Positions 1 through 10,544 of a stretch of 64,000 nt of DNA are shown here, one piece after another. Within the stretch, counting starts at the first letter, position 1. The number at the start of each line of letters is the position of its first letter. The stretch covers positions 41,618,042 through 41,682,041 of the forward strand of contig CM060734.1 in the NCBI GenBank assembly GCA_030704615.1, given 5' to 3'. Source of the DNA: Takakia lepidozioides. Taxonomy: Eukaryota; Streptophyta; Takakiopsida; Takakiales; Takakiaceae. A model generated the notes under the pieces. It did not search any database. It was given only the letters and a program-made list of their open reading frames with translations, and was not told the origin of the DNA. The position numbers and the translations under genes were made by a program.

Positions 1-234
1 CATTTGGGATTGGCCCAAGTGTCAATCCAGGGGTCAAGGCAGATTTAGGCCCTGGAGTGGTTATCTTCACGGCAAGCGCGGAAGGCTCATCTTTCTCGAG
101 TTGAGCCTCACCGCGCCTAGCTATGGCGCCGTAGTGTGGATTCCCCATGGCGTGGGGTGCACTTGGCTTGACTTGTATTTGAGTGATGAGGTTATATATG
201 CATGAGCTTGTGCTTGTATTCTTCTTCTTTATCA
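1..234 (+). repeat. 5' LTR of element A (left part outside window)
   Basis: These 234 bases recur at 10797-11061. They differ by G at 55 versus A at 10851, and by 31 extra bases in the 3' copy that lie between two copies of GCATGAG, as replication slippage would leave. The LTR ends in ATCA at 231-234. A TATATATG string at 192-199 is a possible TATA box. Confidence 0.9.
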
Positions 235-250
235 CTCGAGAAAGATGAGC
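235..250 (+). promoter_or_regulatory. Candidate self-complementary primer-binding site
   Basis: CTCGAGAAAGATGAGC starts at the first base after the LTR, where a retroelement primer-binding site belongs. It is the exact reverse complement of 85-100 inside the LTR (also 10881-10896 in the 3' LTR). I do not recognise a tRNA 3' end as its complement. A self-complementary site at this spot is the hallmark of Tf1-type self-primed elements. Seen: the 16-base perfect match and its position. Inferred: its use as a primer site. Confidence 0.5.
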
Positions 251-1770
251 TCGTATCTGTGAGTGCCAAATACGAGTTAGTTGTAGCACTTGTGGTTTTT
301 GCTTGAGAATGAGAGAAACCATGTTGTTATGCAAGGAGCACCGTGGAGCTCTTGGTTGTTAGAAGCGGAGGCGATGTGGGTTACGAGGTGGTAAACCTTG
401 GCATGCGATCTTCAGCTTCAGAGATGAAAGCACCATGCTGCAGGTAATTCCAGAGCACCTTGATGGTTTCAGATTGTGTACATGCATGAGCAAGCACGAT
501 TGGGAAGAGGACCAGTCAAGAGCAGGTTATAGTGACTTTGGTGGCAAAGCTGAGAACTGGACTTGGGAATGCGAGATTTCATTGTGTGAAGGATTGCAAG
601 ACCAAGCGAAAGGGCTGATTTGGCTTGGGGCAAATCAGTGCACTTTGTGGAGTATGGTGAGATTGGGTTTCAATCTCGAGCTTCAGCATTGAGAGGGCTT
701 TTGGCATGGCAAGAGCAGGGCTGGAACAGGAGCTAAGAGGTGCGGCAAGGCCATGGAATGTGCACCTAGGGTTTCAGAGCTTGGAAGAAGAGCTCTTGCA
801 CCACAAGAGAAGTGTCTTGTGGCTGGAAATGTAAGCCTTAGGGTTTTAGGAGCTTGGCAAAGGCTGTGGAGTGCTTAGTCTTGTCTTAGAGAGTATCAAG
901 GAGCCAAGGAGCCAAGATAGGGGGCTGATATCTCTTGTGTGAAGAGGTTGCATGTGTGGAGCATGTATTCAACTCATTGAAGCTTCCATCTTCAAGCTTG
1001 GAGGGCAAGCAAGGAAGAGGGAAGGGCTGACTTCCCTTATATGAGGGCAATGCATGTGTGGAGCATGCTATCAGCCTGGTGAAGGCTTGCACTTTCAGGT
1101 GTGGGAGTGCAAGAAAGGAAGGAAGGGGCTGGTTTCCCTGTAGGGCATGTGGAGCATGCTTTCAGCCTGCTTTCAGCCTGCTGAAGCTTGTATTTTCAGG
1201 TTTGTGGGTGCAAGAAATGAAGCAAAGGAGCTGATTCTCTTATGGTGAGAGTGGGGCATGTGTGGAGCATGCCTTCAGCCCATTGAGGCTCTTGTTTTCA
1301 AGCTTTAGAGAGCTAGAACGGAAGGTCTAGGGCTGGTTTCCACTTGGAGTGAAAGAAAAGCACTTGTAGGGCCTATGTGAGTTGGGGTTTCAACTTCAAG
1401 CTTGAAGGGAGCGCAACTCTTGAAGCAGCAGGTGTAGGGGGCTGGAATAGGCTCTAAGACAGATGCTATGGCCAAGGAGAGTGCTTGAATGAGTGCTCAC
1501 AAGGGCTGGGAACCAGCAGGGCTTGGTTGTTTGCCATTGAGTTTAGTGGCGTGTTTGGGGAGGCTAAGCGAGAAAGAAGGCTTGGTTTGTGGCAACCACC
1601 TCATGGCTTAGGGCTACTATGGTGGTGTGTGGGAGCCAAAAGAGCAAGAATACCTTGCTGATTTCCTCACAGCCGCCATAGCTCGGTGGAAAGAAGCCTA
1701 GAGTCCAAGAGACACAAACCCTAACTTGGCGTGGCTAAACCCCTTGGAGAAATGGCTAAACTGCCAGAGC
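251..1770 (+). other. Long untranslated leader with degenerate ~100-bp repeats
   Basis: No convincing protein is encoded here. From about 930 to 1400 the leader holds four or five degenerate units of roughly 100 bp. Each has a GTGTGGAGCATGC-like core followed by a TTCAGCC...TGAAGCTT-like stretch and a GGGCTG(G/A)TTTCC-like end. A leader of nearly 3 kb before gag is long for a Ty3 element and could hold packaging or regulatory sequence, but no specific site can be named. Confidence 0.6.
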
Positions 1771-1774
1771 GGCC

Positions 1775-2335
1775 ATGGATGGGGCTGTGACGGGCTGTGC
1801 CTGAGGCTGTGAGGGGCTGTGACGGGCTGTGAGGGGTTGTGACAGGCTGTGCCCGTGGCCTTTGGGGCTATGAGGGGCTGTGACAGGCTGTGCCCAGTGG
1901 CCTGTGGGGCTGTGACGGGCTGTGACGGGCTGTGCGAGGCTGTGACAGGTTGTGCCCAGTGGCCTGTGGGGCTGTGAGGGGCTGTGAGGGGCTGTGACAG
2001 GCTGTGCCCATGGCCTTTGGGGCTGTGATGGGCTGTGAGGGGCTGTGACAGGCCGTGCCTGAGGCCTTTGGGGCTGTGACGGGCTGTGACGGGCTGTGAC
2101 GGGCTGTGACGGGCTGTGCCCAGTGGCCTGTGGGGCTATGACGGGCTGTGCCCAGTGGCCTGTGGGGCTGTGATGGGCTGTGAGGGGCTGTGACAGGCTG
2201 TGCCCGTGGCCTTTGGGGCTGTGAGGGGCTGTGACAAGCCGTGCCTGAGGCCTTTGGGGCTGTGAGGGGCTGTGAGGGGCTGTGAGGGGCTGTGACAGGT
2301 TGTGCCCAGTGGCCTGTGGGAGTGTGATGGTTGTG
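1775..2335 (+). repeat. G-rich minisatellite, GGGGCTGTGA(C/G) units
   Basis: About 560 bp are almost wholly repeats of a 10-base unit (GGGGCTGTGA, GGGCTGTGAC), broken by a longer GCCCAGTGGCCTGTG-type spacer. This suggests a higher-order repeat of two or three unit types. Runs of three or four G recur every 6-7 bases on the plus strand, which suits G-quadruplex formation in DNA or in the leader RNA. The opposite strand reads as a low-complexity open frame rich in Ser, Pro, His and Gln; that is a by-product of the repeat, not a gene. Confidence 0.9.
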
Positions 2336-3074
2336 ACCAGTGAGCTGTGTGGGCCTGTGCTGGTCTGTGGTGGCCCGTGTTGACCTGTGGACGGCCTGTG
2401 CTGACTCGTGGAGGCACTGGTGGACTGCCTAAGGACTGGCATGTGGTCTGGAAGGCCGAATTTTGAAGCTCGTGGAGGGCGGTTTGAGGAGTATCTTCAT
2501 GATATTCCCATGGTCATGCAAGTGAGGGAAGAGAGGAGAGGAAGAGTGTTGGGATGAGGGCATGCTGGGGTTAGGCATTGCTTTAGCTTCTCTTCCTCGT
2601 AGTTTCCACCCTCTCATTAGGCCAAGACCTTTCCGTAGGTGGAGGCAAGAGTCAGTCCGGGTTTGGGCTGGGGTGTCCTTGCAGGAGCAACACCGTGGAG
2701 TTGTTTTTGGTGTGGGGGAGTTGTCGTTCTGATTTCTTGTGTTTGGATCCCCTCCATACCTGCATGCTTGACTGTGCGCCACGCTAGTTTTGTGTGGGCA
2801 CTTGTTTTTATAGGTGATTGGTCCGGATTTGATCACCGGCCAGTCCTAGAGCATGCTGTCGATGGTGAGGCTGGGGTGATGACCAGCCAGACCATCATTG
2901 TTTCTCCTGTGGTGAGGTTGGAGGTGATGACCAGCCAACCATAGGAGTGCTTGCGGTGGATGCAGGTACAGGTGTAGGCTATGTTAGGAACTTAGTATTC
3001 CAAACCATAAGCCGCAACAGGTTCTCTACCCGGTTACCTTGTGGAGAGGGGGTTAGGGACATGTTCATGACCGG

Positions 3075-5765
3075 TTGAGTGTCAACACGGAGGTACCACT
3101 AGTTGCTGGGGACAGTGCCGGTTCGAGCACTAGCGATACTAGTGGGTACACGAGACGAGGTGTGCGGTTTAGGCCACCTTCACCTCCTGTGTCTTCCACG
3201 GAAGGTTCTGATTCGGATTGTGAATCAGGAGGACTCATACCGGCGGTGCAAGTTGTTTCTTTGCCATTGTTGTGGGACACAATGGAGGAGATGTATGGAG
3301 CTACCAAGGGGCCACGAAGGTACTCTGGGGCGGTGGGCACCATCGAGTTGGATGATTTTATCCAAGAGTTTGATAGTTGGTGTGATTTGCAGCAAATGCG
3401 CAATCCACAACTATTTACGCCGTTCATGGCATGGAAAGGGCTGTTTCAGCATCTTGAGGGGCCGCCTATGGATGATTACCATGAGTTCAGGCGGGGGCAT
3501 GAGGTTGAGATCGAGGAGTGGAGGATGTACTGGTCACCCGACTATGTCTCCATCACTAGGGGCACTAGAGCCACGAAGGCAGTGGCTACACCTGCCGCTG
3601 CACCGGCAGCTTCAGCAAGTAGCAGTGGAACTAGTGGGACTGGTGGTACAGTAGCTACGACGTCCACCTAAGCCACTACCGCACCAGCACTAGCACCCGT
3701 GCCTGCCTTCAACCCTGTTGTGGAGTTCTTTGAAGAGTTGAGAGGGAACTACTAAGGGGTGAGGACAGAGAAGTTGCGGAGCTTGCAAGAGTTCCAACGG
3801 AAGCCGACCGAGAGCTTGAGGGAGGCTTTCACTCGCATGAGGCGCTTGATAAATGTTACGGAAGCTCAGGCAGTCCAATTCTGGTATGGGATATTGGACA
3901 AGGAGCTGAGGAGAAGGGTGCGGGATGCAACTCTCCTACAAGCGGCCCAACCCACCTTAGCAGATGTGTTTTTGCTGGCAGAGCGGATAGAGCTCAACAT
4001 GGTGGAGGAACGAGTGGTCATGGCGGGATTTGCTAAGGAGACACCACGGGGTAGTGGTGCTCCTAGCCAACCACTACCTCAACGTGCTCAAGGCAACAAG
4101 GGGGCTCAGGTGAAGCTCAAGGAAGGGCAGAGAGGAACTCAGATGCAGGGGTCTCTCCCTTCATTTGCTGGCCAACAACAGACGGATGTGGTGTGCTGGA
4201 CATGTGGAGGACCCCATGTCAAAAAGGATTGCCCAGAGGGAGGCAAAGGGTCGGCACATGCACAGCCTGCACAGTTGCAGTGTGGGCATTGTGGCAAGCA
4301 CGGGCATGGAGAGGCCCAGTGTTATGGTTTGCATCCTGAGTTGCGCCCAGGCCAGTTCCAAGGGAACAATGGTGGCCGGGGGCGAGGTGGAGCAGCCCAG
4401 AGAGGACGAGGTGGCCAGCCACGAGGCCAAGGGCAAGCTCAATGTGGCCAAGGACGCGGAGGTCAGGGTGTTGACCAAGGCATGGCCAACCGGCTTCAGC
4501 AGCTAGAGCAGAGGCTCGCTGCCATGGCTACAACTCAGGTGGTACCGGCTCTAAGGCCGGATGGTCCACCTCCTGCTCCTGAGGGAGGAGATATGGGAGG
4601 CATGGGATTCATGTGTGGAGCAGCACTACCAGTAGTGCAGGTGGAGTCTGCTGCAGCCGTGACTCGAGGAGCAGCACGAGTTCCTGAGCCACGAGGTGCA
4701 GAGGTGGAGTTGGATCCACAGCGTGGGGAGGCAAGCCGTCAGGCTAGGCTTCCTCAGTCATTCACATTGGCGGAGACAGTGTCGACGCCATCCATGGCAC
4801 CTAGTTCTCGCCCGACGGTTACCGAGGCAGAGGTTACTATGCCATTAGGGAGAGCTACACGGGTAGCACCACTACCTAGTGTTGCCAAGGCTGCGGCAGC
4901 TAGTGTACTGCTAGGAGCGGCCACATCTGTGTGCCAGGCTCCATTGTTCTCGGCTACCATGATTGCGACGCCGGGGGTAAAACCAGCTGAGGTGTTCAGG
5001 CTGGCAGCTACACTATGTGAGAGTGGGGAGGTTACTTCATCTTCTGCGGAGATAGTGGGAGGTGTAGTGCCGGAGGGATCCTCGGATTTGAGGGTCAAGA
5101 CTGCCACGGCGGCGCCATGGCAAGCTGCAGCTGCCAGGTTGATGGAGCTGCCAGCTAGGCCAGCCATTGAGCACGCCATGGTGACACCTGGAGTTGTCAT
5201 GTTAGACAACCAGGATGGCATTTTCTGTTTGAGTGGACCGGCAGGCAAGAGGTACCGGCCACTGCGGGTCTTGTTGGACTCGGGAGCTCAGCCATTGATG
5301 CTGGGCAGAGCTGCTATTGCAGGCTTGGGCCTCACGGAGGCGGATATGGAGCCTTGTCCTTTCCAGATACAGACGTCTCTGGGAGGATCGGAGCAGGCTC
5401 GGGGCATGACACGGCGTGAGTTGGCTATCAGACTACGGCCGGATCACCCTACAGATGGCTCAGTGATGCGAGCCAAGGCCATTGTGACAGACGCAGTCTC
5501 ATACGATGTCCTGGTTGGTGGGGCAGTGTTGTACCCCATGGGCTTCACCCTGGATTTTTGGGAGGAGTCAGCTTCCTATAGGCCTGCATGGCAATCAGGG
5601 GAGGGCCGACGTGTGCAGCTCCCTGTGACGTTCATAGGAGGAGTTGCGGTTGCCCAGCGAGGCAAGATGCCGACACTAGCAGCATTCACAGCGGCAATGA
5701 GTTGGCCTAGAGAGTTGCTTGAGGGCAATGCTCATTCAGAAGATATACCACCTCTGGGAGAGTAG
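3075..5765 (+). pseudogene. gag-protease of element A
   Basis: One reading frame encodes Gag and an aspartic protease, broken by TAA at 3669-3671 and 3753-3755 and ending in TAG at 5763-5765. The Gag body (about 3270-4020) matches the copy in element B at 19410-20075 and 32328 onward. Two CCHC zinc knuckles follow, at about 4195-4235 (CWTCGGPHVKKDC) and 4278-4325 (CGHCGKHGHGEAQC), then an Arg/Gly-rich stretch. The protease has LLDSGA (Asp-Ser-Gly type catalytic loop) at about 5269-5288 and a YDVLVGGA flap-side segment near 5500-5525. The frame continues through the last stop into the methyltransferase. At 3753 element B has CAA where element A has TAA, so this stop arose by C-to-T change of a Gln codon. 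Confidence 0.9.
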
Positions 5766-6998
5766 GATGACATGTATGGTATGGCGGAGTTGCCTACCAT
5801 GGTTGCTCAGACTCCATTGTGGGGCACGAGCAAGGATTTGCAGCGGGATGCTGATCGACGGGTGCAACAAGCCTGGGTGGAGGCTTTTGTACCGTCAGGA
5901 GAGGAGGAGAGTGTGGGGATTGCACCAAGACCACCTCAATTGTCTCCATTGAACACCACACCTATTGTGTGGCAGTATCCGGACGAAGGCATTTGTCTTC
6001 TGGACTTGTTTGGCGGGATCAGCACCGGATTGGCTGTTGTGTTACAAGCAGGTGTACGAGTTTGGCGTTACCTGTATGTGGAGAGGGATGAGACTGCACG
6101 ACGCGTTTCACTTCGCCATGTTGCTCAGTTGGTGCAGCGGTACCCTGAGTTGTTGTCGGTGTCTGCAATTCGTGGATATCAGCAGGCCTTGCCAGCAGAC
6201 ATTTCGTTGCTGGGGGCGCAGGATTTGGAGCGAGTTGGCTCCATTGATCTGGTAGTGGCAGGTTGGCCTTGCCAAGGGCATTCATCAGCCGGGCATGGCA
6301 ATGGATTGCGAGACTCGAGGTCGGGTCTGTTTTGGGAGATGGTGCGGGTTTTGCGCCACTTGCAGCTTCATCAAGCTGTATCTCCAGCATACATCTTGGA
6401 GAATGTGCCACTGATGGACGATTCTCGGGCCAGGGTGATGGCCAGTGTGCATCAAGTCCGGTCGTGGCTTGGGTCAACAGTGTTGCTAGATGCAGCTACA
6501 GTGGGGTCACGGGCTCATCGTCCACGGCTATGGTGGACTAACTTGATGCCACCCGCACTGCTCAAGCGTGCATTTGATGGGGTGCAGCGGCCAGCACATC
6601 TGACAGTGGATAACATTCTGGACACAGGGAGGCAGTCTCAGCGTGTGAGACACGATGACCGTTCGCCTTTGGCAGTGGTCAACAAGGTGGGTCAACCACG
6701 AGCAGCATTACCTACACTGCTCAGCTTCCCAGGATCGCATGCTTTCCGGGATAGTGGACGTGGCCTCTTGTAGGATGCTCAGTTGCAGCAGTTAGTGGAG
6801 CCTAATGCTGACGAGCGTGAGCGGGCAATGGGTTTTACCACTGGTACCACGGCGGTGTCGTCTCTTTCTGAGGCATTACGTCGTCAAGTGTTGGGGCAAG
6901 CAATGGATCTCAATTGCTTGACCTGGATTATCAGCTTGGCTCTGGCTGAGCAACGCAGAGTGCGGAGTACTTCCCTCAATGGTCTCTCTGCCTACTGA
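5766..6998 (+). pseudogene. Cytosine-5 DNA methyltransferase domain inside the retrotransposon polyprotein
   Basis: Catalytic domain of a C5 cytosine methyltransferase, in the same frame as gag-protease. Counting from the Met at 5772: motif I is LLDLFGG (76-82); the motif II acidic end is VERDE (103-107); motif IV is GWPCQG (164-169) with the catalytic Cys codon at 6270-6272; motif VI is ENV (210-212); motif VIII is VGSRAHRPRLWW (244-255). After a TAG at 6771-6773 the frame continues with ERERAMGF (motif IX-X region). The motifs run I to X in order, unlike the permuted plant DRM enzymes. The motif VIII segment resembles the DNMT3/DRM type, while PCQ is shared with DNMT1/CMT. Protease lies before it and RT after it. 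All residues needed for catalysis look present apart from the stop. Predicted role: methylation of host or element DNA; inferred. Confidence 0.9.
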
Positions 6999-9900
6999 GA
7001 CGGTACAGGCAGTGAGTGGGGGCGAGCATGTGAGGACCACGGGGTGCATGCATCCATGGCACACGTGGGAGGTGCTCGAGGTTCAGAGGGAGTTGGCAGC
7101 CAAGGCGGCTGTGATGGATGAGGTTGGGGATTCTTCTCGGGTTGAGGAGGTCCTCAAGGATGAGATGATGGGGCAGGATGAGGCCTTGTCATTGACTGAG
7201 CAGGCAGGGAGTACTGCTCAAGAGGTTGCAACATAGCAACCACTGGACGCGTCCTCTACCTCTAAGCCCACTGGACTTAAGGTTGCAGTTACGGAGGACA
7301 ATTGGGAGCCTGACATTGGACCCATTGTCACCGGAGGAGAGAGACGACGTATACGGCGGTTCCTGAGGGCTTACAGGAATTGCTTTGCCTTCAGTTTGAA
7401 GGACTTGGGAGCACTGAAGGGTCAAGAGATCCGTATTGAGTTGGCCACTGACACGCCAATCTTTCGGAGACCCTATAGATACAGTGACATGGAGAGGTCT
7501 TTGATTCAGATGAGGACTCAAGATCTCTGGGAGGCAGGTTTGGTGGAGCTCTCTGGTGGAGAGTATGCTTCAGCCACAGTGATGCCAGCCAAGAAGGATG
7601 TCTATGGCAATTGGACGGAGAGACGTATGTGCGGTGATTACCGGCCTGTAAATCGTCAGACCAAGTCCGATAAGTATGCCATGCCAACACCAGAGGAGAT
7701 CTTTGATGCCATCGGGCATGCTAAGGCCTTTAGCACTTTGGATTTACGATCCGGATATCACCAGTTGCCAATCAAGGAGGCGGACAAGCAGAAGACGGCA
7801 TTCTGGGGGATCAATGAGCACGGCAAGGATTGCCTATATCAGGGCGGTTCTTACCATTTGGGCTTAAGAATGCTCCTGCAGAGTTTCAGAGAGTCATGGA
7901 TAGGATTCTAGCAGGGGTGGACTTTGCTCGGTGCTACATAGATGACATCATCATCTTTAGTGTTACGATGGAGGAGCATGAGAGACACCTTCAGGTGGTA
8001 TTGGAGCGCTTGAGAGCGCACGGATTGAAGTTGCATCCGGGGAAGTGCAAGTTTTTCCACAACCAGATTGAGTATCTGGGTCACATGATATATCCTGGAG
8101 GATTGGGGGTACAGCAGACTAAGGTAGAGGCCATTGCACAAATTCCACGCCCCACGGATGTGAGCCGAGTTCGAGCTTTCATGGGGTTGGCAAACTATTA
8201 TAGACGGTTTGTCAAGGGATTTAGTACCATTGCAAAGGCTCTAACCAAGCTGACCAAGGTGGACCAGGAGTGGCAGTGGGAAGATGAGCAGGAACGAGCT
8301 TTTCAAGAGCTCAAGGCGAGGTTGACCTCGGCGCCTATCTTGAGACGACCTATCAGGGGGCGTCCCTTTCAGCTGCATACGGATTGGAGCATGTTGGGGC
8401 TTGGAGCGGTGCTCACACAGGTGGATGATGAGGGAAGAGAGTTCGTAGTGGCTTACGCTAGCCGCTCGAACAACGCTGCAGAGGCTAAGTACAGCTCATA
8501 TGAGGGAGAGTGCTTAGCTGCAGTGTGGGCCGTGGCACACTTCAGGTGCTATCTATACGGCAATCTTTTCACCCTTGTCACGGATCACCAGCCACTCAAG
8601 TGGTTGATGGTGTCAGACAAGCTTGCGGGGAAGCTTGCACGGTGGGCACTTATACTCCAGGAGTATGACTTTCAGGTTGTGCATCGACCGGGTTTGGTCA
8701 ATCGGGATGCGGATGGATTGAGTCGCAATCCATGCATGAGCCAGCAGGATGACACTGGAGCTCGGTGGCATGGTGAGACGGACGAGGAGATGGTGCCGGG
8801 ATGGCACGCATCTGCATTTTTGTGTATCTTGGCATCGGAAGGTCAGATTGGACCTACAACAGGGATGACTGTAGACGGAGTGTCTGAGGACCCTGAGGCT
8901 AGTGATGAGCTAGGTGGTGCCAGAGATATACATGAGGATTTGGCTGTGTTGGACTACCTCCGCACGGGAGACACGACAGCCATTGTGACTGCTAGGGAGA
9001 GGGATCGGATCCTGCAACGAGCCAAGAGGTTCAAGTGGGAGGGGATACACCTACTTCGAGTGTGGGAGGATGGTCGGGTGAGGATTGTGCTTCACCCCAC
9101 ACAGCGTGCACGGTTAGTGCGGCATGCCCATGAGGAGTTGGGGCATTTTGGAGTGCGACGCACTCACAGTTTACTGCAGGGGCAGTATTGGTGGCGTGGT
9201 ATGCATACAGAGGTGCAACAGTTCGTGGGTAGGTGCATGTTGTGTGACAGGGTGCGTGCTTCATTCAATGCCCCTACACCACAGTTGCATCATTTACCAA
9301 TCATGGGATTGGGCTACAGGTGGAGTCTTGACTTCGCAGGACCGTTGCCACTGACTATGCGCCACCACAGATATGTGTTGGTGATGGTGGAGCACTTCTC
9401 CAAGTGGATTGAGTTGGTTCCATTGCCTGACAAGGCTAGTGATGGGGCTGCGTATGCATTCTTGGATCGTGTGCTTAGCCGATTTGGTGCTCCAGCTGAG
9501 GTACTCACGGACCAAGGGAGAGAGTTTTTGGGGGAGTTTTAGGCTTTGTGTGATAAAGCCTTGATAGACCACCGCACCACTTCTCGGGATCATCCTGAGG
9601 CCGATGGCTTAGTAGAGAGAGTTGTTCAGACGGTGAAGAGGGGTTTGCGCAAGTATGGCTTGCAGAAGAGACACCTAGGAGATTGGGATCTTCAGGTTCC
9701 TTGGTTAGCCATGGGCTACAGGTTCAGCAAACAAGCATCACTTGCCTCCTTCTCACCATATTTCCTTCTCTTTGGTCGAGAGCTGGATTTGCCTACAGCC
9801 ATTCGTAGGGACACTGCTCAAGTCCTTAACCTTGACGATCCGGACGTGTGGGTACGTGCATGTGATCAGCGTGCAGAGTTGTTCAAGAAAGTCATGCCCA

Positions 9901-10142
9901 TGGCTTTTGAGAACCTTGTCATTGCACAACACCGTGATACGTTGAGGTATGCCACTATACGTGGTGGAGGATATCGTCCTGGGGTTCGGAGGTTTAGCCC
10001 TGGTGACTATGTTTATTTGCAGCAGACTGCTCCTACGACTCTGGATGTTACTGCAGGGCGTGTTATTCTGATGGTTCGAGAGGTGTTGCCCTCAGGGGTC
10101 CTGATCTTGGAGGGAACTTGGCAGTGGTACCTGCAGGTTTGA
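6979..10142 (+). pseudogene. pol of element A: reverse transcriptase, RNase H, integrase
   Basis: Reverse transcriptase starts in a second frame (about 7280-7840), including DYRPVN and the STLDLRSGYHQ block, then shifts frame at about 7840. It continues with FGLKNAPAEFQRVM and the catalytic YIDDI (7934-7948). RNase H follows, with LHTDWS, the YEGECLAAVWAV block, TDHQPLKW and RDADGLSR. Integrase has the HHCC zinc finger (about 9125-9260: HAHEELGHFG, CMLC) and the D,D,E core: LDFAG, TDQGREF and, after TAG at 9540-9542, HPEADGLVERV. A GPY/F-like tail ends near 10115, where the frame shifts to the PHD finger. The stop at 9540 is one C-to-T step from CAG. The change of frame between the methyltransferase and RT (about 6960-7000) may be a lesion or a programmed shift. 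Confidence 0.93.
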
Positions 10143-10288
10143 GGTGCATGCTCTGTGGGTCTGCCAAAGGGGCAGCCACCATGCTGGTGTGTGATCGATG
10201 CTCAAGGGGTTGGCATATGGGATGCTTGACACCACCTCTTGAGAAGGTTCCTGACGGAGATTGGTTGTGTCCACACTGCTTGGGATAG
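10142..10288 (+). pseudogene. PHD zinc finger at the integrase C terminus
   Basis: Read in the frame starting at 10142, 48 codons encode a Cys4-His-Cys3 PHD finger and stop at TAG 10286-10288. The ligands are CMLC, CDRC, HMGC and CPHC, with the conserved Trp two residues before the last Cys pair (DWLCPHC). The integrase tail is open in another frame up to TGA at 10140-10142, and both frames are open from about 10083 to 10139, so a one-base loss near 10115 would explain the break. PHD fingers usually bind histone H3 tails. At the end of an integrase it could steer integration, as chromodomains do in chromoviruses; this role is inferred. Confidence 0.85.
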
Positions 10289-10544
10289 TGGCAGTGGACA
10301 TGACTGGAGGCAGCTAACAAGACATGGGAGGCCAAGCTCATAGGAGTCAATACATGAGATCCCAAGCTCAAGTTCACAGGTTGCAAGACGGAGACTAACG
10401 ATGGGGCAACTCTTGCACCCGGCCTCTTGATCTATCGAGTTTGAGTGTGGGATAGTGGTGGAGGACTTAGTGAGGCTATGGTCACTATCACATCTTGTGG
10501 CTACCTGGACTTAGAGGGACCTAAGCACTAGCTAGGGGGGCGAT
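10289..10544 (+). other. 3' untranslated part of element A with polypurine tract
   Basis: No gene is seen. The stretch ends in GCTAGGGGGGCGAT directly before the LTR; AGGGGGG at 10534-10540 is the likely polypurine tract for plus-strand priming. Confidence 0.6.

Noticed and set aside
235-260. A tRNA-Met type primer-binding site
   Set aside because: The usual TGGTATCAGAGC-type complement is absent; only the self-complementary 16-mer is at this place.
1756-2442. 228-codon minus-strand ORF rich in Ser, Pro, His and Gln
   Set aside because: It arises from the G-rich minisatellite read backwards; the repeat units vary as DNA, with no sign of protein constraint.
4161-4506. ORFs on both strands overlapping the gag knuckle region
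   Set aside because: Shadows of the gag frame, which alone shows CCHC motifs and agreement with element B.
6960-7000. Programmed frameshift between methyltransferase and RT
   Set aside because: Possible, but no slippery heptamer with a following stem was identified, and other frame breaks in the element are clearly lesions.
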